A program made the position numbers and the translations under genes. Below are positions 46,641 to 57,946 of a stretch of DNA of 64,000 bases, in pieces. Within the stretch, counting starts at the first letter, position 1. The number at the start of each line of letters is the position of its first letter. The DNA is taken from positions 2,395,051 through 2,459,050 of the forward strand of contig JANFAH010000007.1 in NCBI GenBank assembly GCA_024663395.1. The letters are read 5' to 3'. The notes below the pieces were generated by a model. It worked only from the letters and a program-made list of their open reading frames with translations. It was not told where the DNA came from and did not search any database. This stretch comes from Pisolithus tinctorius. Its lineage: Eukaryota; Basidiomycota; Agaricomycetes; Boletales; Pisolithaceae.

Positions 46641-47271
46641 ATGGGTGCCATGTTCATGTGAGTTCTGCTTACTATACTCATGTACAGACATCACTATGGG
46701 GTATAGTGGAGGAGCATGGAGTTGCAAAGGATAGTATATTTATAGTGGAACTACTTTCTTTGATATGATTGATGAATCAATGAAATACTATTACATATGC
46801 CAGCATACTCATAACCTCAAAGCTATCATCAGGTCTGGCAGTATACATGGATACAGCTTTGCAATGTTATATAAAGCCATCACAATGGTGAACCCAAGTA
46901 TGGCCAATGGAAAATCAAGGAATATCAAGGTATAAGGCCAGTAGTGATGACTGGCCATTGATCAAATGAAGAGGCTTACATGCAGTTTGGGTTGGAATGA
47001 TGTCCAAGCCTTCAGTCTCTGTAACTTGAAGGTGTTCAGAAGGATACCTCTACAGCACTATAAGGTGTTTGGTGGTTTGCCTTCCAGTTGTAGGCATGCA
47101 CCTGGCTGGTAGCAGCATTGAGTCTGCTTACATAAACATGTAATGTGTACATAGAGATACTTCAATTTTTTCTCAATCCCTCATACTGTAGCTTGTTCAC
47201 TACTAGCTATCCTTCAAATGTAGGTAGGCAGAGACATGTGGAAACCTGGTAAGCCAGTGCCATGGAATATA

Positions 47272-47276
47272 CATGT
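47272..47276. repeat. Target-site duplication CATGT (left)
   Basis: CATGT directly precedes the 5' LTR and is repeated exactly at 55469-55473 after the 3' LTR, as expected for a single insertion of the whole element. Confidence 0.9.
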
Positions 47277-47991
47277 TGTCATGACCGTGCATTCGTCATA
47301 GGTCCTTACTCACTCCGCAACCTTTTCCGCCGGTCATTCGCTTACTCCGCACCAACTCCGCCCACCCTCTATCGTCTACGAACCATCTCCGCTCCGACTG
47401 TTGTCGGACTTGTGTTTCCCTCCTCCCGGACCCAGCTGGTCCTGTTCTCTGAGGGGTCATGTGACTACCTTTGCAGTCAGGTACTCCGCAGTGCGCTCAC
47501 CGCATGGTCCAGCACCTGGACTGTTTCCTTTTCTAGATGTTCTGTGTTACCCGTTCGTATGTCCTCCGTCTACCCTTCATTCATCGTCCAGGAAGTTTTA
47601 CTTGAAAATGTTATGAGTCTCCGTATGTCAGTTCCGATTCCGGTTACTGTACCTCCGTAGCAGTATAAAAGCAGTACTGTACTCCGCTGTTCTTCAGTAC
47701 GAATATCAACTTAGTTCTACTCCCTCCGATTCTGTCTTCTGCCGGTCAGAGTTATCTCCAACTCTCCATCTGTACTCTCCCTCTGAAATACGAGGGCTGA
47801 GATCGTGCAAGGGGGTAGCGCACGAGCTAAACCCGACGCCCTCACTCCACTCCGCCTTTGTCTCGGTGCCTTCGTTCCTGTCGACACTCCGCTAGTCGGA
47901 GTTCTGTTACTTCTGTGTCAGGACTTGCTTCGAACCCTTCTCTAGACCTTATATAGTGTCGAGTTGGTCGGAGTAGGCCCAGGACTTGACA
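47277..47991 (+). repeat. 5' LTR (715 bp)
   Basis: Begins TGTCATGACCGTGC and ends AGGACTTGACA. Same length as the 3' LTR but visibly diverged, roughly one difference in ten by eye. A TATA-like CAGTATAAAAGCAG lies near 47660. CTCCG is strikingly frequent. Confidence 0.95.
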
Positions 47992-48054
47992 GTATATTCG
48001 TACTCACACTTGTACTGATCTCCTTTCTGTCCTTCCGAAAAAACTTACATCCAT

Positions 48055-49420
48055 TATGAGAACTCAAGCTCAATCCCAGAGAGAGGTCGACTGAGAACCT
48101 CGCTGTCAGCGCTAGCTAATCCGCATCGACTCCCTTCCAGTCGTCGAACAAGTTCCAATCCTTCTCTGCTCGGACTGCCACTCTCGCGCTGAAGGCGAAA
48201 AGCGCTTTCACAAGCTGGTCGCTCCTGACCCTCCACCCAACAGCCTTTCCATACTCCGTCTCCTCGTAACCGAGATGATGGACCCGACCCCGACCCTGAC
48301 TATCCTGATGGTGATCCCTGATGGCGGGGGCAGCGGTGACTGGGGATGTCCCCCCAAAGACCCGGCTGAGCCGCCAGAGGATCCCCTTGTAGCTCTTGCT
48401 AGAGCTGTCCATGCACTTGCGCAGGTCTAGTTCGCGCACTGGGGACTCCACTCCGAAAACCAAAGTCCACGAGCCTGACTACCTTCGACAGCTCCGACCC
48501 CAAGAAACTCCGCGAGTTCCTCGTTACAATGCGAGCTGAACTTCCAAGACCGCCCTCGCGCATTCCGCTCCGACAGAGCTAAAGTTACCTTCGCTCAATC
48601 CTTATCTTAAGGGTATGGCCCTGGCTTGGTTCGAGCCAGATCTGCTAAACCCTGACAACTATGACCGCCCGCTCTGGATGGACGACTACCATGAGTTCTT
48701 ACAAGAGCTCACAGCTAATTTCGGTCCGCATGATGCCATAGCAGATGCGTCCAACAACTCGAGAACCTCACCATGAAGGATGGTTCTCGAATTACCAAAT
48801 ACGTCGTGGAGTTCAATCGCTGGGCTTCACAGGTCAAGGACTATGGTGTCGGTGCACTCTGCCACCGCTTCTATAGCGGACTTCCAGACTGCATCAAAGA
48901 CGAGATCGCTCGCGTCGGTAAGCCTTCTACCCTCGCACAACTCACGTGAACTCGCCCAAACCATCGATGCGCGCTACTGGGAGCGCAAAGCAGAAATCTC
49001 GCGCCCCACCAAGTCCACCTCCGACAAGTTGCAGTCTTCCAACTCCGATAACAAAACTAAATTGTCGTCCTTCGTCCCTCCACGTCCAAAGTCCGATGCC
49101 AAGGGCAAGGGCAAACAGAAAGATCCGCCCAAGTCCGATATTGCCCACCTTCTGGGTAAAGATGGCAAACTCACCTCTGCTGAAGCGCCAGCGCAGGATG
49201 AAGAACAACCTCTGCCTCTTCTGTGGCGAGGCTGGCCATTCTGCCAAGGACTGTCCCAAGTCCACCTCTCGTGCAGCCAAAGCCCGTGCAGCTATGGCTG
49301 AAACTCCACCTACTCTGCCTGCGGAGAAGGCAGAAGTCAAAAAATTAGTCCGCTCCTCCAGGGAGCTCCACAGCCTGGAGGAAGCGTTGAACCCAACTGT
49401 GTGCCACCGGACATCCGACT
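48055..49420 (+). pseudogene. gypsy gag remnant with zinc knuckle
   Basis: Begins at an ATG (48055) followed by a stop within a dozen codons. Later frames give a capsid-like stretch (ITKYVVEFNRWASQVKDYG, LCHRFYSGLPDCIKDEIARV, ELAQTIDARYWERK) and a CCHC zinc knuckle CLFCGEAGHSAKDC near 49212-49253, followed by a basic tail. The frame changes several times, so no full Gag can be made from this copy. Confidence 0.85.
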
Positions 49421-49439
49421 CAACTGCATCCGCTCTTTC

Positions 49440-52400
49440 TAGTCCCAACTCTTTACTTCCGTCTGTAACTCTTCCAGATTATTCTGTTGATACTTTTTCT
49501 GCGTTGATCGATTCTGGTTCTTCTCATTGCTTCGTAGACCTGTCTGTAATTAAAAAATATGCCATTCCTGTTTCCTCTGTTTCTCCTGCCAAGTTCCGCT
49601 CCCCTTGTTTGATGGTAGTACAAATGCTGTCATTTCCCAAGAGTAGATCTTTCCTCCACTTTCCTTCCTGGCGATGTCAACTCCGCTTCATTTTATGTTA
49701 CTCCGTTGGATTCTTCATTGTTCGCTGGTATTAGGACACAATGGCTCACCCGCTTCAATCCAGTCGATTGACTGGGTACTGGGCAGTATATCGTTCAAAC
49801 CACCGCTTACAGGGAATGCCGACGCCCCAGGCGCCTTCGTCACCTTCCTGCTGCGACCTCCACTCCGGATCCGACACCCTCCTGCTCCGTTTGCAGCTCT
49901 CGACTGCATCTCCGACAGACTCGCCGCGTCCCGCTCCGCTCAGTCTCACTCATCAATGCTGCCACATATGTCAGAGCCTGTGCTCTCCCTGGCTCTAGAC
50001 AGTTCCGCTTACAGCTCTCCGCTGATGATGTGAAGCTTTCGTGCGTCCTCCGCTTCCTCTCTGCCTCCTGACCTCTCCTCGTGTTCCTCCTGAGTATCAC
50101 GAGTTTGCCGACGTCTTTAGTAAAGACAAGGCCACAGAACTTCCGCCACACCGCTCCAGTTTCGATCTCAAGATCGACCTCGAGGAAGGAGCAACTCCGC
50201 CCATCGGTACAGTCTACTCTCTTTCTCCTGCCAGAGATTGACGCTCTCCGCACCTTCATTGACGAGCATCTTGGCTACAGTTTCATCAAGCAGTCCACCT
50301 CCGCTTCACTGGTGCCCATGTCCTCTTCGTAAAGAAGAAGGACGGTTCACTCCGCCTCTGTGTAGACTATCGAGGACTCAACAAAATCATGAAAAAAGAT
50401 CGCTATCGCTGCCACTCATCTCCGACCTACTCGACTCTCCAAGCCGCGCTAAAGTCTATACCAAGATCGACCTCTGCCATGCCTATCATCTGGTCCGCAT
50501 AGCAGATGGAGATGAATGGAAACGGCTTTCCGCACTCGTTATGGTTCTTACGAGTGGCAGGTAATGCCATTCGGTCTGACTAATGCGCCTGCAGCCTTCC
50601 AGCGATTTGTCAATAGCATCTTTGCAGACATGCTCGATGTCTGCATCGTGGTATCACCTCGATGACATCTTAATTTATTCGCAGGAACATGGAGTCGCAC
50701 CGCGAACATGTAAAAGAGGTACTCCGCCGCCTTCGAAAGCATGGTCTTTATGCCAAGCCAGAGAAGTGCGAGTTTCACTCCGACTCCTGTCAAGTACCTC
50801 GGTTATGTTCTTCTCCCTCCTGGTCTCACCATGTCCGCTGAGAAGGTTCAGGCAGTCCGTGACTGGCCTGAGCCGCGGAAGGTGCGAGACATCCAGTCTT
50901 TCCTTGGTTTCGCAAATTTCTATAGACTGATTCATTAATAACTACTCCGACATCGTCGTTCCGCTCACTCGCCTCACGCGAAAGGGTGCTCCTTGGAACT
51001 TTTCCGAGGAGTGCCGCTCCGCTTTCCTCTGCCTGAAGGATGCCTTCAGCTCTGCTCCCATTCTCACTCATTGGGTCCCTGACGACTCCGCTTACAGTTG
51101 AAACTGACGCCTCCGACTATGCCATTGCTGGCATTTTGTCAATCACCTGCTCCGACGGTGAACTCCTGCCCAGTCGCTTTCTACTCCCGCACCATGACCG
51201 CAGCCAGAACTCAACTATGATACCCACGACAAGGAGCTGTTGGCTATCTTCGAGGCCCTTCTGCCATTGGCAGCATTACTTAGAAGGCTCCGCCTTACCT
51301 GTTGAGCGTGGTGACGGACCACAAAAACCTTGAGTACTTTTCCACCTCTAAGGTTCTCACCTGTCGACAGGGCCCGCTGGTCGGAGTACCTTTCCAGTTT
51401 AATCTTTCCATCCGCTTCTGACCTGGCCACTTAGGAGCCAACCCGAAGCACTTATGCCGACGTTGGGATGTCTACCCAAAAGGGGGGGATAGGGACTACG
51501 CTGCAGGTTAAATCCTCACAATCTCCGCCCTATGTTTACACAGGAGCAACTCGCAGTCGTCCCTCAGTACCCACTACCCTCATGGCACCTGTGCTCCGCA
51601 CCGCCATGGTCTTCGATGTTGAGTGCTTGCACTCTGACATCATCTCCGCCCTACCATCCGACCCTGTCTCCGCCAGCCATCTTCCAACTCTGACTAAGCC
51701 TCGGTGGTCCCTGGACTCAACATGGTCTACTCCGCCTTGACAGTCGCTATCTTTGTCCCTGACATTGATGATCCTCCTGCCTTCTGAGTGCTTCGGTTCA
51801 AGCATGATCATCCTCTAGCAGGCCATTTCGGGCAAAACCACACCCTTAGAACTCATCCACAGGGGACTACTGTGTGGCCCAACCTCTGCTCCTGATGTAA
51901 GGGAATACTTCAGGTCTTGCCCGCCTGTGGACGGCGCAAAACTCCGCTGTCACTGCCCTTATGGTCTACTGAAGCAACTCCCTGTCCCAGAGAGACCTTG
52001 GAACTCCATCTCCATGGACTTCATCGAACACCTCCCCAACTCCTGACTGGCTACTCTGCCATACTCGTGGTAGTGGACCGCCTCTCAAAGCAAGTCGGTG
52101 TTCATCCCTACCCACGAACTCCGTCACCTCCGCCGAACTCGCTAAGCTCTTCCTAACCCATGTCTTCTCCAAGCACAGGAGTACCAGCTAATGTCACCTC
52201 CGACAGAGGTCCTGAGTTCGTCTCACACTTCTTCCAGCTCTCTAGGAAAGGCCCTTGATATGCATCTTCACTTCACTTCGGGTTACCACCCAGAAGGCGA
52301 CTGGCCAGACCGAGCGAACAAACCAGACCCTCGAGCAGTACCTTCTGTGTCTACTGTAACTACCAACAAGACAACTGGGCTGAGCTGTTACCTCTAGCGG

Positions 52401-53060
52401 AGTTCGCTTTCAACAACGCACCAAGTGCGACTACTGGAGTCTCTCCCTTCTTCGCTAACAAGGGATACCATCCAAACTTGTCTGTGGTCCTGACCAAGAC
52501 TTTCACCTCTCCGAGGGCTCACAACTACGTCGTCGAGCTCTCCGCCCTTCATGACTTTCCTCCGCTCCGAAATGTCCGCCGCTCAACAGCATACCAGGGT
52601 CCAGCAGATGCTAAACGCATACCTCTGCCTGAGTTCAAGGTCGGAGAACAGGCTACATGTCAAAGCCAAGTACTTCCGCTCCCTCGTCCTTCGGAGAAAA
52701 ACTCTCCGAAAAGTACTTAGGTACCGTTCAGCCATCTTGGCCAGGCCCGGTACGCACTCCGTCACCTTAAGCTCCCTGACTCTATGGCACTCGGTACATC
52801 CGGTCTTCCATGTCTCACAACTGGAAGCTGCAGTGGCTAACCCTTTCCCAAACCGACAACAACCTCCGCCTCCGCCAGTGGATGTCGATGGTGACCTTGA
52901 GTACGAAGTATCAGAGATACTCGAACTCTAAGGTGGACCGCCGCTGCCTGCCACTGTCAACTCTTGTACCTGGTCCGCTGGGCTGGTTACGAGGAACACC
53001 AATGAAGAAACCTCTTGGTTGCTTGCAACTGGCTAAGATCATGCTTCCAACATAGTTTCT
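49440..53060 (+). pseudogene. gypsy pol remnant: protease, RT, RNase H, integrase, chromodomain
   Basis: Protease ALIDSGSSHCFVD (about 49502). Reverse transcriptase: [20 protein letters not shown] in pieces near 50330, [35 protein letters not shown], and an LDDILIYS active site near 50660. RNase H: VETDASDYAIAGILS near 51095. Integrase: the zinc-binding HH region near 51800, then LVVVDRLSKQ near 52065, TSGYHPEGD near 52280 and AEFAFNNAPSATTGVSPFF near 52400. The C-terminal chromodomain-like part LEYEVSEILEL near 52900 ends around 53060. At least ten 1-nt shifts break the frame; several are extra bases just before CTCCG. Inactive in this copy. Confidence 0.9.
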
Positions 53061-53646
53061 GCTTTCCATGAACGCTATCCACATAAACCTGGCCCATACC
53101 AACCTCTGCCATAATACTCCGCCCACATAACCTTCCTCTGCTGGCCAACTCCGCCCCTCGCCGAACTACCTTAAGTACTTTTAGCATTTTCTCCGCTTGT
53201 CTATTTCACTTCTCAGAGTCACGAACAAAAATCACAGTCTATTCGTAGTAGTACAAAAATATACAAACTAAAGACAAAAAAAAAAAGAAAAGAAAAACAA
53301 ACTACTCTACTCTTCCATCGCTGTTTCTCCGCCACCTCCTGTTCTTCTCCACCTTCCTTCTCTCCTCCGACTTCTCCCTCTTCCTCGTTATCCCCCCTCC
53401 ACACCTTCATCCGCACTCCTCTTGTTGTTTCTCCGCCACCTCTGACTCAGGCCTCTTCCAACCGCCGCCTGTGCGCTCGAGCTCAGCCATCCTGGCCTCT
53501 CGCACATCCTCCCTCCTCCTCATCTCCGCCCACTCTGCCAGGCGCGGTACAGCGCCCACTCGTCGGCTGTCCGCTCTGCAGCCACCGCCATCCACTCCAC
53601 TGCCTCTGCCATCCTCTCGAAGGCCAGCACAGCGGTCTCGTGCGCT

Positions 53647-54554
53647 TCAGCCTGTCTCTCCATGGCCTGCAGCTGCCGCTCCCGCTCCCACTCTGCCCAC
53701 CCACGTGTGGACTCTCGCACCAGAGGGACCCTCGAGCGGGGTCGCTGGTTCATCCTCCTCTCTGCTGGCCTCCTGCTCGTCGTCTGCCTCTTCCGTTCTG
53801 TCGCTCTCTCCTTCCCCTTCCCTCGCGGTACCTTCTTCTTCTCCCCTCGGGAGCTTCCTGTCCCCGCTCTCTTCCGTGAATGGCCCTGCCACCGCGTCCT
53901 CCCTCATCCAACTACATACCTTTTCTTCTTTGTGACAGGGCACGCAGGCCCTAGTCTTGCCTTGTCCTGGCTCGCACTGCCCGGCGGTCAGGCTTGCTAC
54001 ACAGCGAGTGCAGGGGGGCCGCTGGTGGCGGTGACCACCACGGAGGCCCCAGGGACCTTCTGGGTGGTGTTGACATCGTACACCGCGCCGGTTAACCTAA
54101 GTTAGAATAAAGTCAAAAAAAAAAAAAAAAAATGGGTCAGCTCCGCCTGACTCACGGTGGTCTGCTGCGTCCACCTCTGCGCGGCCTCGTCCCACCTGGC
54201 CTGGGCCTCTCTTGAGAGGCTCTCTGCCTCTGTCTTTCTGCCTCCTCCTCTGCCGCCTTCTTCCTTCGAGCCCTCCTCTTCCTCCTCCACTCTCTTCTTC
54301 CGCTCCGCCTCCAGTCTCTCCTCCTCTGCCTTCCGCTTCTTGGCCTCCTCACGCTTGGCCTTGCGCTCTGCCTCGCACTTCTCCTCCCTCTGCTCGACCT
54401 CCTCTCGTCGGCACGCCTTCTCTGTGGACTTCTCTTGTTTGGTGTCGGTGGAGTCATCGGTCAGAACGACCAGCTCTTCGTCCGTGACTTGAGAGTAGTT
54501 GCGACAGTGGCCGGGGGTTGGCTGGGGGGTGTTGCTCTGGCGCTGGGAAGGCAT
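53647..54554 (-). CDS. Antisense two-exon gene inside the gypsy element, zinc-cluster-like protein
   Basis: On the minus strand exon 1 (54554-54156, 133 codons) starts MPSQRQSNTPQPTPGHC and is strongly charged (long K/E/R coiled coil). A 59-nt intron (GTGAGT donor, 18-nt T tract, CTAAC branch point, TTAG acceptor) leads in phase 0 to exon 2 (54096-53647). Exon 2 contains C-x2-C-x8-C-x9-C-x2-C-x6-C (CTRCVASLTAGQC, then CVPCHKEEKVC), spaced much like a Zn(II)2Cys6 cluster, followed by acidic sequence, to a 282-residue product. Downstream, in shifted frames to about 53219, further coiled-coil sequence (WERERQLQAMERQAEAHETA and MRRREDVREARMAELER) suggests that the ancestral protein was longer. 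Antisense charged ORFs at this place occur in other Agaricomycete gypsy elements as far as I recall. Function unknown; regulation or packaging would be guesses. Confidence 0.65.
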
Positions 54555-54753
54555 GATGATGGGGGAAAAGGACGAAGGGTTCGGTACCCTACACACGTGT
54601 TTTTAAGCGGTACTTCGAACTCCGACGGAGCTCTGCCCACAGGCTAAAGCCATTCACCTCGAGGCATCAAAATAATTTCAAATGATCAACTCGTGTTGAT
54701 CTTCGTTCCGTACGTGACAGCCTTCAGGGGTTCAGGCCCTAAGGGGGGGGCAC

Positions 54754-55468
54754 TGTCATGACTGTGCGTTTGTCATAGGTCCTTACTCACTCCGCAACCT
54801 TTTCCACCGGTCATTCGCTCACTCCGCACCAACTCCGCCCACCCTCTATCGTCTACGAACCATCTCCGCTCCGACTGTTGTTGGACTTGTGTTTCTCTTC
54901 TACCGGACTGAGCAGTCCGTTCTCTGAGGGGTCATGTGACTACCTGCGCAATCAGGTACTCCGCAGCACGCACGCCGCATGGTCCAGCGTCTGGACTGTT
55001 TCCTTTTCTGGGTGTTCTATGTTACCTGCTCGTATGTCCTCCGTCTACCCTTCATTCGTCGTCTAGGAAGTTTTTACTTGAAAATTTCTGGGTCTCCGTA
55101 TGTCAGTTCCGATTCCGGTTACTGTACCTCTGTAACAGTATAAAAGCATGTATCGTACTCCGCCGTTCTTCAGTATGAATATCAACTTAGTTCCTACTCC
55201 TCCTGACTCCGTCTTCTGTCTGTCGGACTTACCTCCGACACTCCGTCTGTACTCTCCCTCTGAAATACGAGGGCTGAGATCGTGCAAGGGGGTAGCGCAC
55301 GAGCTAAACCCGACACCCTCACTCCGCTCCGCCTCTGTCTCGGCGGACTTCGTTCCTGCCACCACTCCGCTAGTCGGAGTTTCGTTCTTCCCTGTCAGAC
55401 TTGCTTCCGAACCACTCTCTAGACCTTATATAGCGTTGGAGTTGGTCGGAGTAGGCCCGGACTTGACA
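54754..55468 (+). repeat. 3' LTR (715 bp)
   Basis: Begins TGTCATGACTGTGC and ends CGGACTTGACA; followed by the CATGT duplication at 55469-55473. Confidence 0.95.
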
Positions 55469-56536
55469 CATGTCAAATGCATGATATATGATTTATGGGT
55501 TGAGATGCTCAGAAAGTCCTAGTGGTGCATCAAATTGATGCTGTAGTCCAAATACCCATATTCATTACACTGTATGCCTGCAGGGTGGCCAATGCAATAT
55601 AATGTGATTGTAGACAAGTATAAAAATTGGGAAATCTGGTCAACCACTGCTACTTACATGGCAAACATATATGCAAAATGTGTAAATGCATAATAAATGT
55701 GTTGAAATGCTCAAGGGTGCCCAGAGAAGCACCAATGTAAGAACTCTAGCTGAAGGCACATGTTATTTGTACCATATGCCCACAAGTTGACAATTATCAT
55801 ATAATTTACATATGCACAAAGACAGATTAGGGGTGACATTATAATCTGCTGCAATGATTTTGCTAAACATATATACAGTATGCATAGGATGCAATGTCTG
55901 GGTAGAGATGCTGATCCAACCCTAAAGATGCACCAAAATGGTGTGTGCTTGTATGGTGGTTTTATAGCCTGTCATTCCAGCAGATGTTCTGAAGGCCACT
56001 TGTACTGAGATGGCATGATTGCCACTGTCTTGGAAAACATTGACTATTTGGCACACACAAGCCATACTAAATATATGGCAATCCTAACATGTGCTATTTG
56101 GTCAAGTCATTTAGGCAACATGATAACATAAGTAATGGCATAACAAGGAATAAGGCCGGTACTGATGTACAATGATACCATCTGTCAATGACGTTGTTAG
56201 CTTGCTCTTTATAGTAATTTTCTCTACATCCTCCTCCCTGCGTGCAGTTCCCATGGCCATGGGATGTCGAGGACAGCTAAGGGTCCATGTTGACGAACTG
56301 ACTCCACCCGGACTTCCTGGAATTAGAATTTAAAACTCACATGCACCGAGAACACATGGAAATTCCCATATGCAGACATCCTCCTCCTCCTCGCCGGCAT
56401 GGGCGAAAAACATGTTCAACTGGTGATCATGCACTTTGCAGGTTTCTGTCAGCCTCTTCCATCGCTAGCCATTATACACCCCTCGAGATTTAAAGGGCGA
56501 TGGAAACCATTATCTGGCCCCCACTATTAGTTCACC
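55469..56536. other. Right arm of the CpG-free block, then ordinary DNA before the membrane gene
   Basis: 55474 to about 56150 continues the CpG-free composition interrupted by the LTR element and holds no gene I recognise. CpG reappears near 56157-56290. The 56340-56536 stretch is presumably the promoter of the gene at 56537; it contains GCAGACATCCTCCTCCTC near 56374, a motif also seen at 11.7, 11.95 and 18.4 kb. Confidence 0.5.
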
Positions 56537-57262
56537 ATGGATCTTGCTATCCAATCCATATTGCAGCTCACTCCTTTTGCTAATATACACGCAATCGACG
56601 ACTATGCTCATGTCCTAGCTCATTTGGTCGAGTACTGGGAATGGGATATTGATGTGGTATGTCATTCCTTCTTCCCATATCTACGATCTTCTCTCATCTG
56701 TGTACAGTATCGAAGCTACCTGAAGTATGCTGGCATCACTACGTGCATTGTGTTTACCCTGACACCATCCATACAGCCCAAATGTTCATAGCGATAACAC
56801 TTACATAGTCCTATGTGCACTTGTGTTTCTCACCATGGCGGAGTGGATGCACATGCTTTACGGTGGGCTGACACCTGAGGAGTTACAGGTAAGGCACCAT
56901 TCTCTCGCTTACGCATTCATGTTGGTTGAGCCGTGTAGGAACGTATATATGCCATGGGACACCGTACCTTTGCCATCTTCACTGCCATTCCTCGCCTGGG
57001 CGTGGTCATCATCCGTAACATGGAGATTGTCGTGATAGCAGACTCCCCTGCTCTTGCTTGTGGCTTCATAGTGGCAAGCATGTTCCCACTGTTATTCCCA
57101 CTGATAGTGTCAGGTGCTCGAAAAATACAAGGGTGGATTGCAAATAGAAGGAGACAACATGCACCTGAGCACAATGGAGCTGAGGACACATCCACGCAAG
57201 CGACGAGTCACTCTGAGAGTCAGCGGGTGCGAGTGAAGCCTATGCATCTTGATCTTTGTTGA
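56537..57262 (+). CDS. Probable integral membrane protein, multi-exon
   Basis: Exon 1 (56537-56656) encodes MDLAIQSILQLTPFANIHAI and ends WEWDIDV before GTATGT. A second exon reads YRSYLKYAGITTC. A third reads ALVFLTMAEWMHMLYGGLTP with EELQ before GTAAGG. The last exon (from 56939) reads ERIYAMGHRTFAIFTAIPRL, GVVIIRNMEIVVIADSPALA, a hydrophobic CGFIVASMFPLLFPLIVSG segment, a basic stretch and ends KPMHLDLC. The join between exons 2 and 3 is unclear in my model. Two or more membrane segments are likely. I do not recognise the family with certainty. A copy of the last exon plus downstream DNA is at 10607-11217. Confidence 0.5.
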
Positions 57263-57677
57263 CATGGTGGCCAGAGCGTTCATATCCCTGATGACGTCAA
57301 GGCATCGGTTTGTCACAATCAGCATCTCCATTCACTCGAAGGACAAAGTGGATTCAATCCAGCAGCAGAGGAACACAATTGATGTCGTCACCTTAGCATT
57401 GCGTCTTGCCCCATCATCTGCTTCACACCACCTTGTTTTGGGCAGAGAAGATATGAATTCGAGGTACACCACTCTTCCGTTATACTGTATGCTGCATTCG
57501 ACAGACAGAACTACTTTGTATCTCGGGTTTCCTGTTTTTTCCTTTAGTATATACCTACATGTACAATACCTATATTCAGTGGTTTCTAACCTTTATTACA
57601 AGTAAAATCTGTAGATTTGCCATGTGTCCAGCCTAGCAAAGCAGAAACATTGCTTGCTATTTGACTATTTGGATGTA
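57015..57677 (+). repeat. Source-like copy of the block found at 10607-11217
   Basis: Contains the last coding exon and about 400 bp of 3' DNA of the membrane-protein gene. This copy has about 80 bp (57391-57475) lacking at the 10.6-kb site. Because the upstream exons are present only here, this copy is probably the original. Confidence 0.8.
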
Positions 57678-57946
57678 AGTAGAAATTCTAGTACATAGGA
57701 GGTATGACCAGTAATAGAATAGTGTCTTTGCGCGAGTGGCTGTGCTGCCGTGCCCTCATTCTTCCTTCCTCCATTGTCGTCAGAGTCCAGCCCACAGCGT
57801 GGGCCTCTCACCGTTCAGTTTTCATTCCTTTTCTTGTCGCTCGTTATTTCCAACTAATTAATTCGCTCCTTACCCTTTCTCGAAGCTCACATCCCTAGCC
57901 AACAAGCCCAGATTGCGAGCGATCTCGAACACACGACGCCACAGGA
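57678..57946. other. 5' flank or leader of the DIRS-like element
   Basis: No gene. It may contain the left terminal repeat of the DIRS-like element, which I could not define because the right end is truncated. Confidence 0.3.

Larger units (their letters stand above)
38791..47276. other. CpG-depleted block (continues beyond the LTR element to about 56180)
   Basis: From about 38800 to the LTR element, CG dinucleotides are nearly absent although G+C is moderate, while TG and CA are abundant. The change is sharp: DNA left of 38790 has ordinary CpG. The same composition resumes right of the element at 55474 and ends near 56150-56230. CpG loss of this kind is expected where CpGs are methylated and deaminate to TpG. 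Agaricomycete transposon-rich DNA is known to be CpG-methylated. Confidence 0.85.
45824..47276. other. CpG-free DNA, no gene supported
   Basis: Contains the GT microsatellite at 46254-46288 and the second copy of the dispersed repeat (46516-46640). No coding stretch recognised. It ends at the 5' LTR and its CATGT target site. Confidence 0.45.
47277..55468 (+). mobile_element. Ty3/gypsy LTR retrotransposon, degenerate, with antisense gene
   Basis: An 8.2-kb element with two 715-bp LTRs, TG...CA ends and a CATGT target duplication. Internal order is gag (zinc knuckle), protease, reverse transcriptase, RNase H, integrase and chromodomain-like end, the Ty3/gypsy (chromovirus, Tf2-like) order usual in Agaricomycetes. 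The polyprotein is broken by many single-base insertions and deletions. Between integrase and the 3' LTR lies an unrelated gene on the opposite strand (53647-54554). A purine tract AAGGGGGGGG (54741-54750) just before the 3' LTR is the polypurine tract. No primer-binding site matching a known tRNA was recognised right after the 5' LTR. Confidence 0.95.

Noticed and set aside
38791..47276. Repeat-induced point mutation (RIP) as the cause of CpG loss
   Set aside because: RIP as known in Ascomycota prefers CpA and would riddle repeats with stops. Here the loss is specific to CpG, affects single-copy DNA and leaves a long gene open, which fits methyl-CpG deamination better.
47277..47991. CRISPR-like or clustered short repeats, because CTCCGC recurs
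   Set aside because: Spacing is irregular and the unit only 5-6 nt; the sequence is an LTR with a matching partner 7.5 kb away. No CRISPR array is present in the window.
54102..54127. Poly-A run of 18 in the gypsy element as a sign of a retroposed transcript
   Set aside because: Read on the minus strand it is the polypyrimidine tract of an intron with donor, branch point and acceptor that joins two exons in phase, so splicing explains it better than a poly-A tail.
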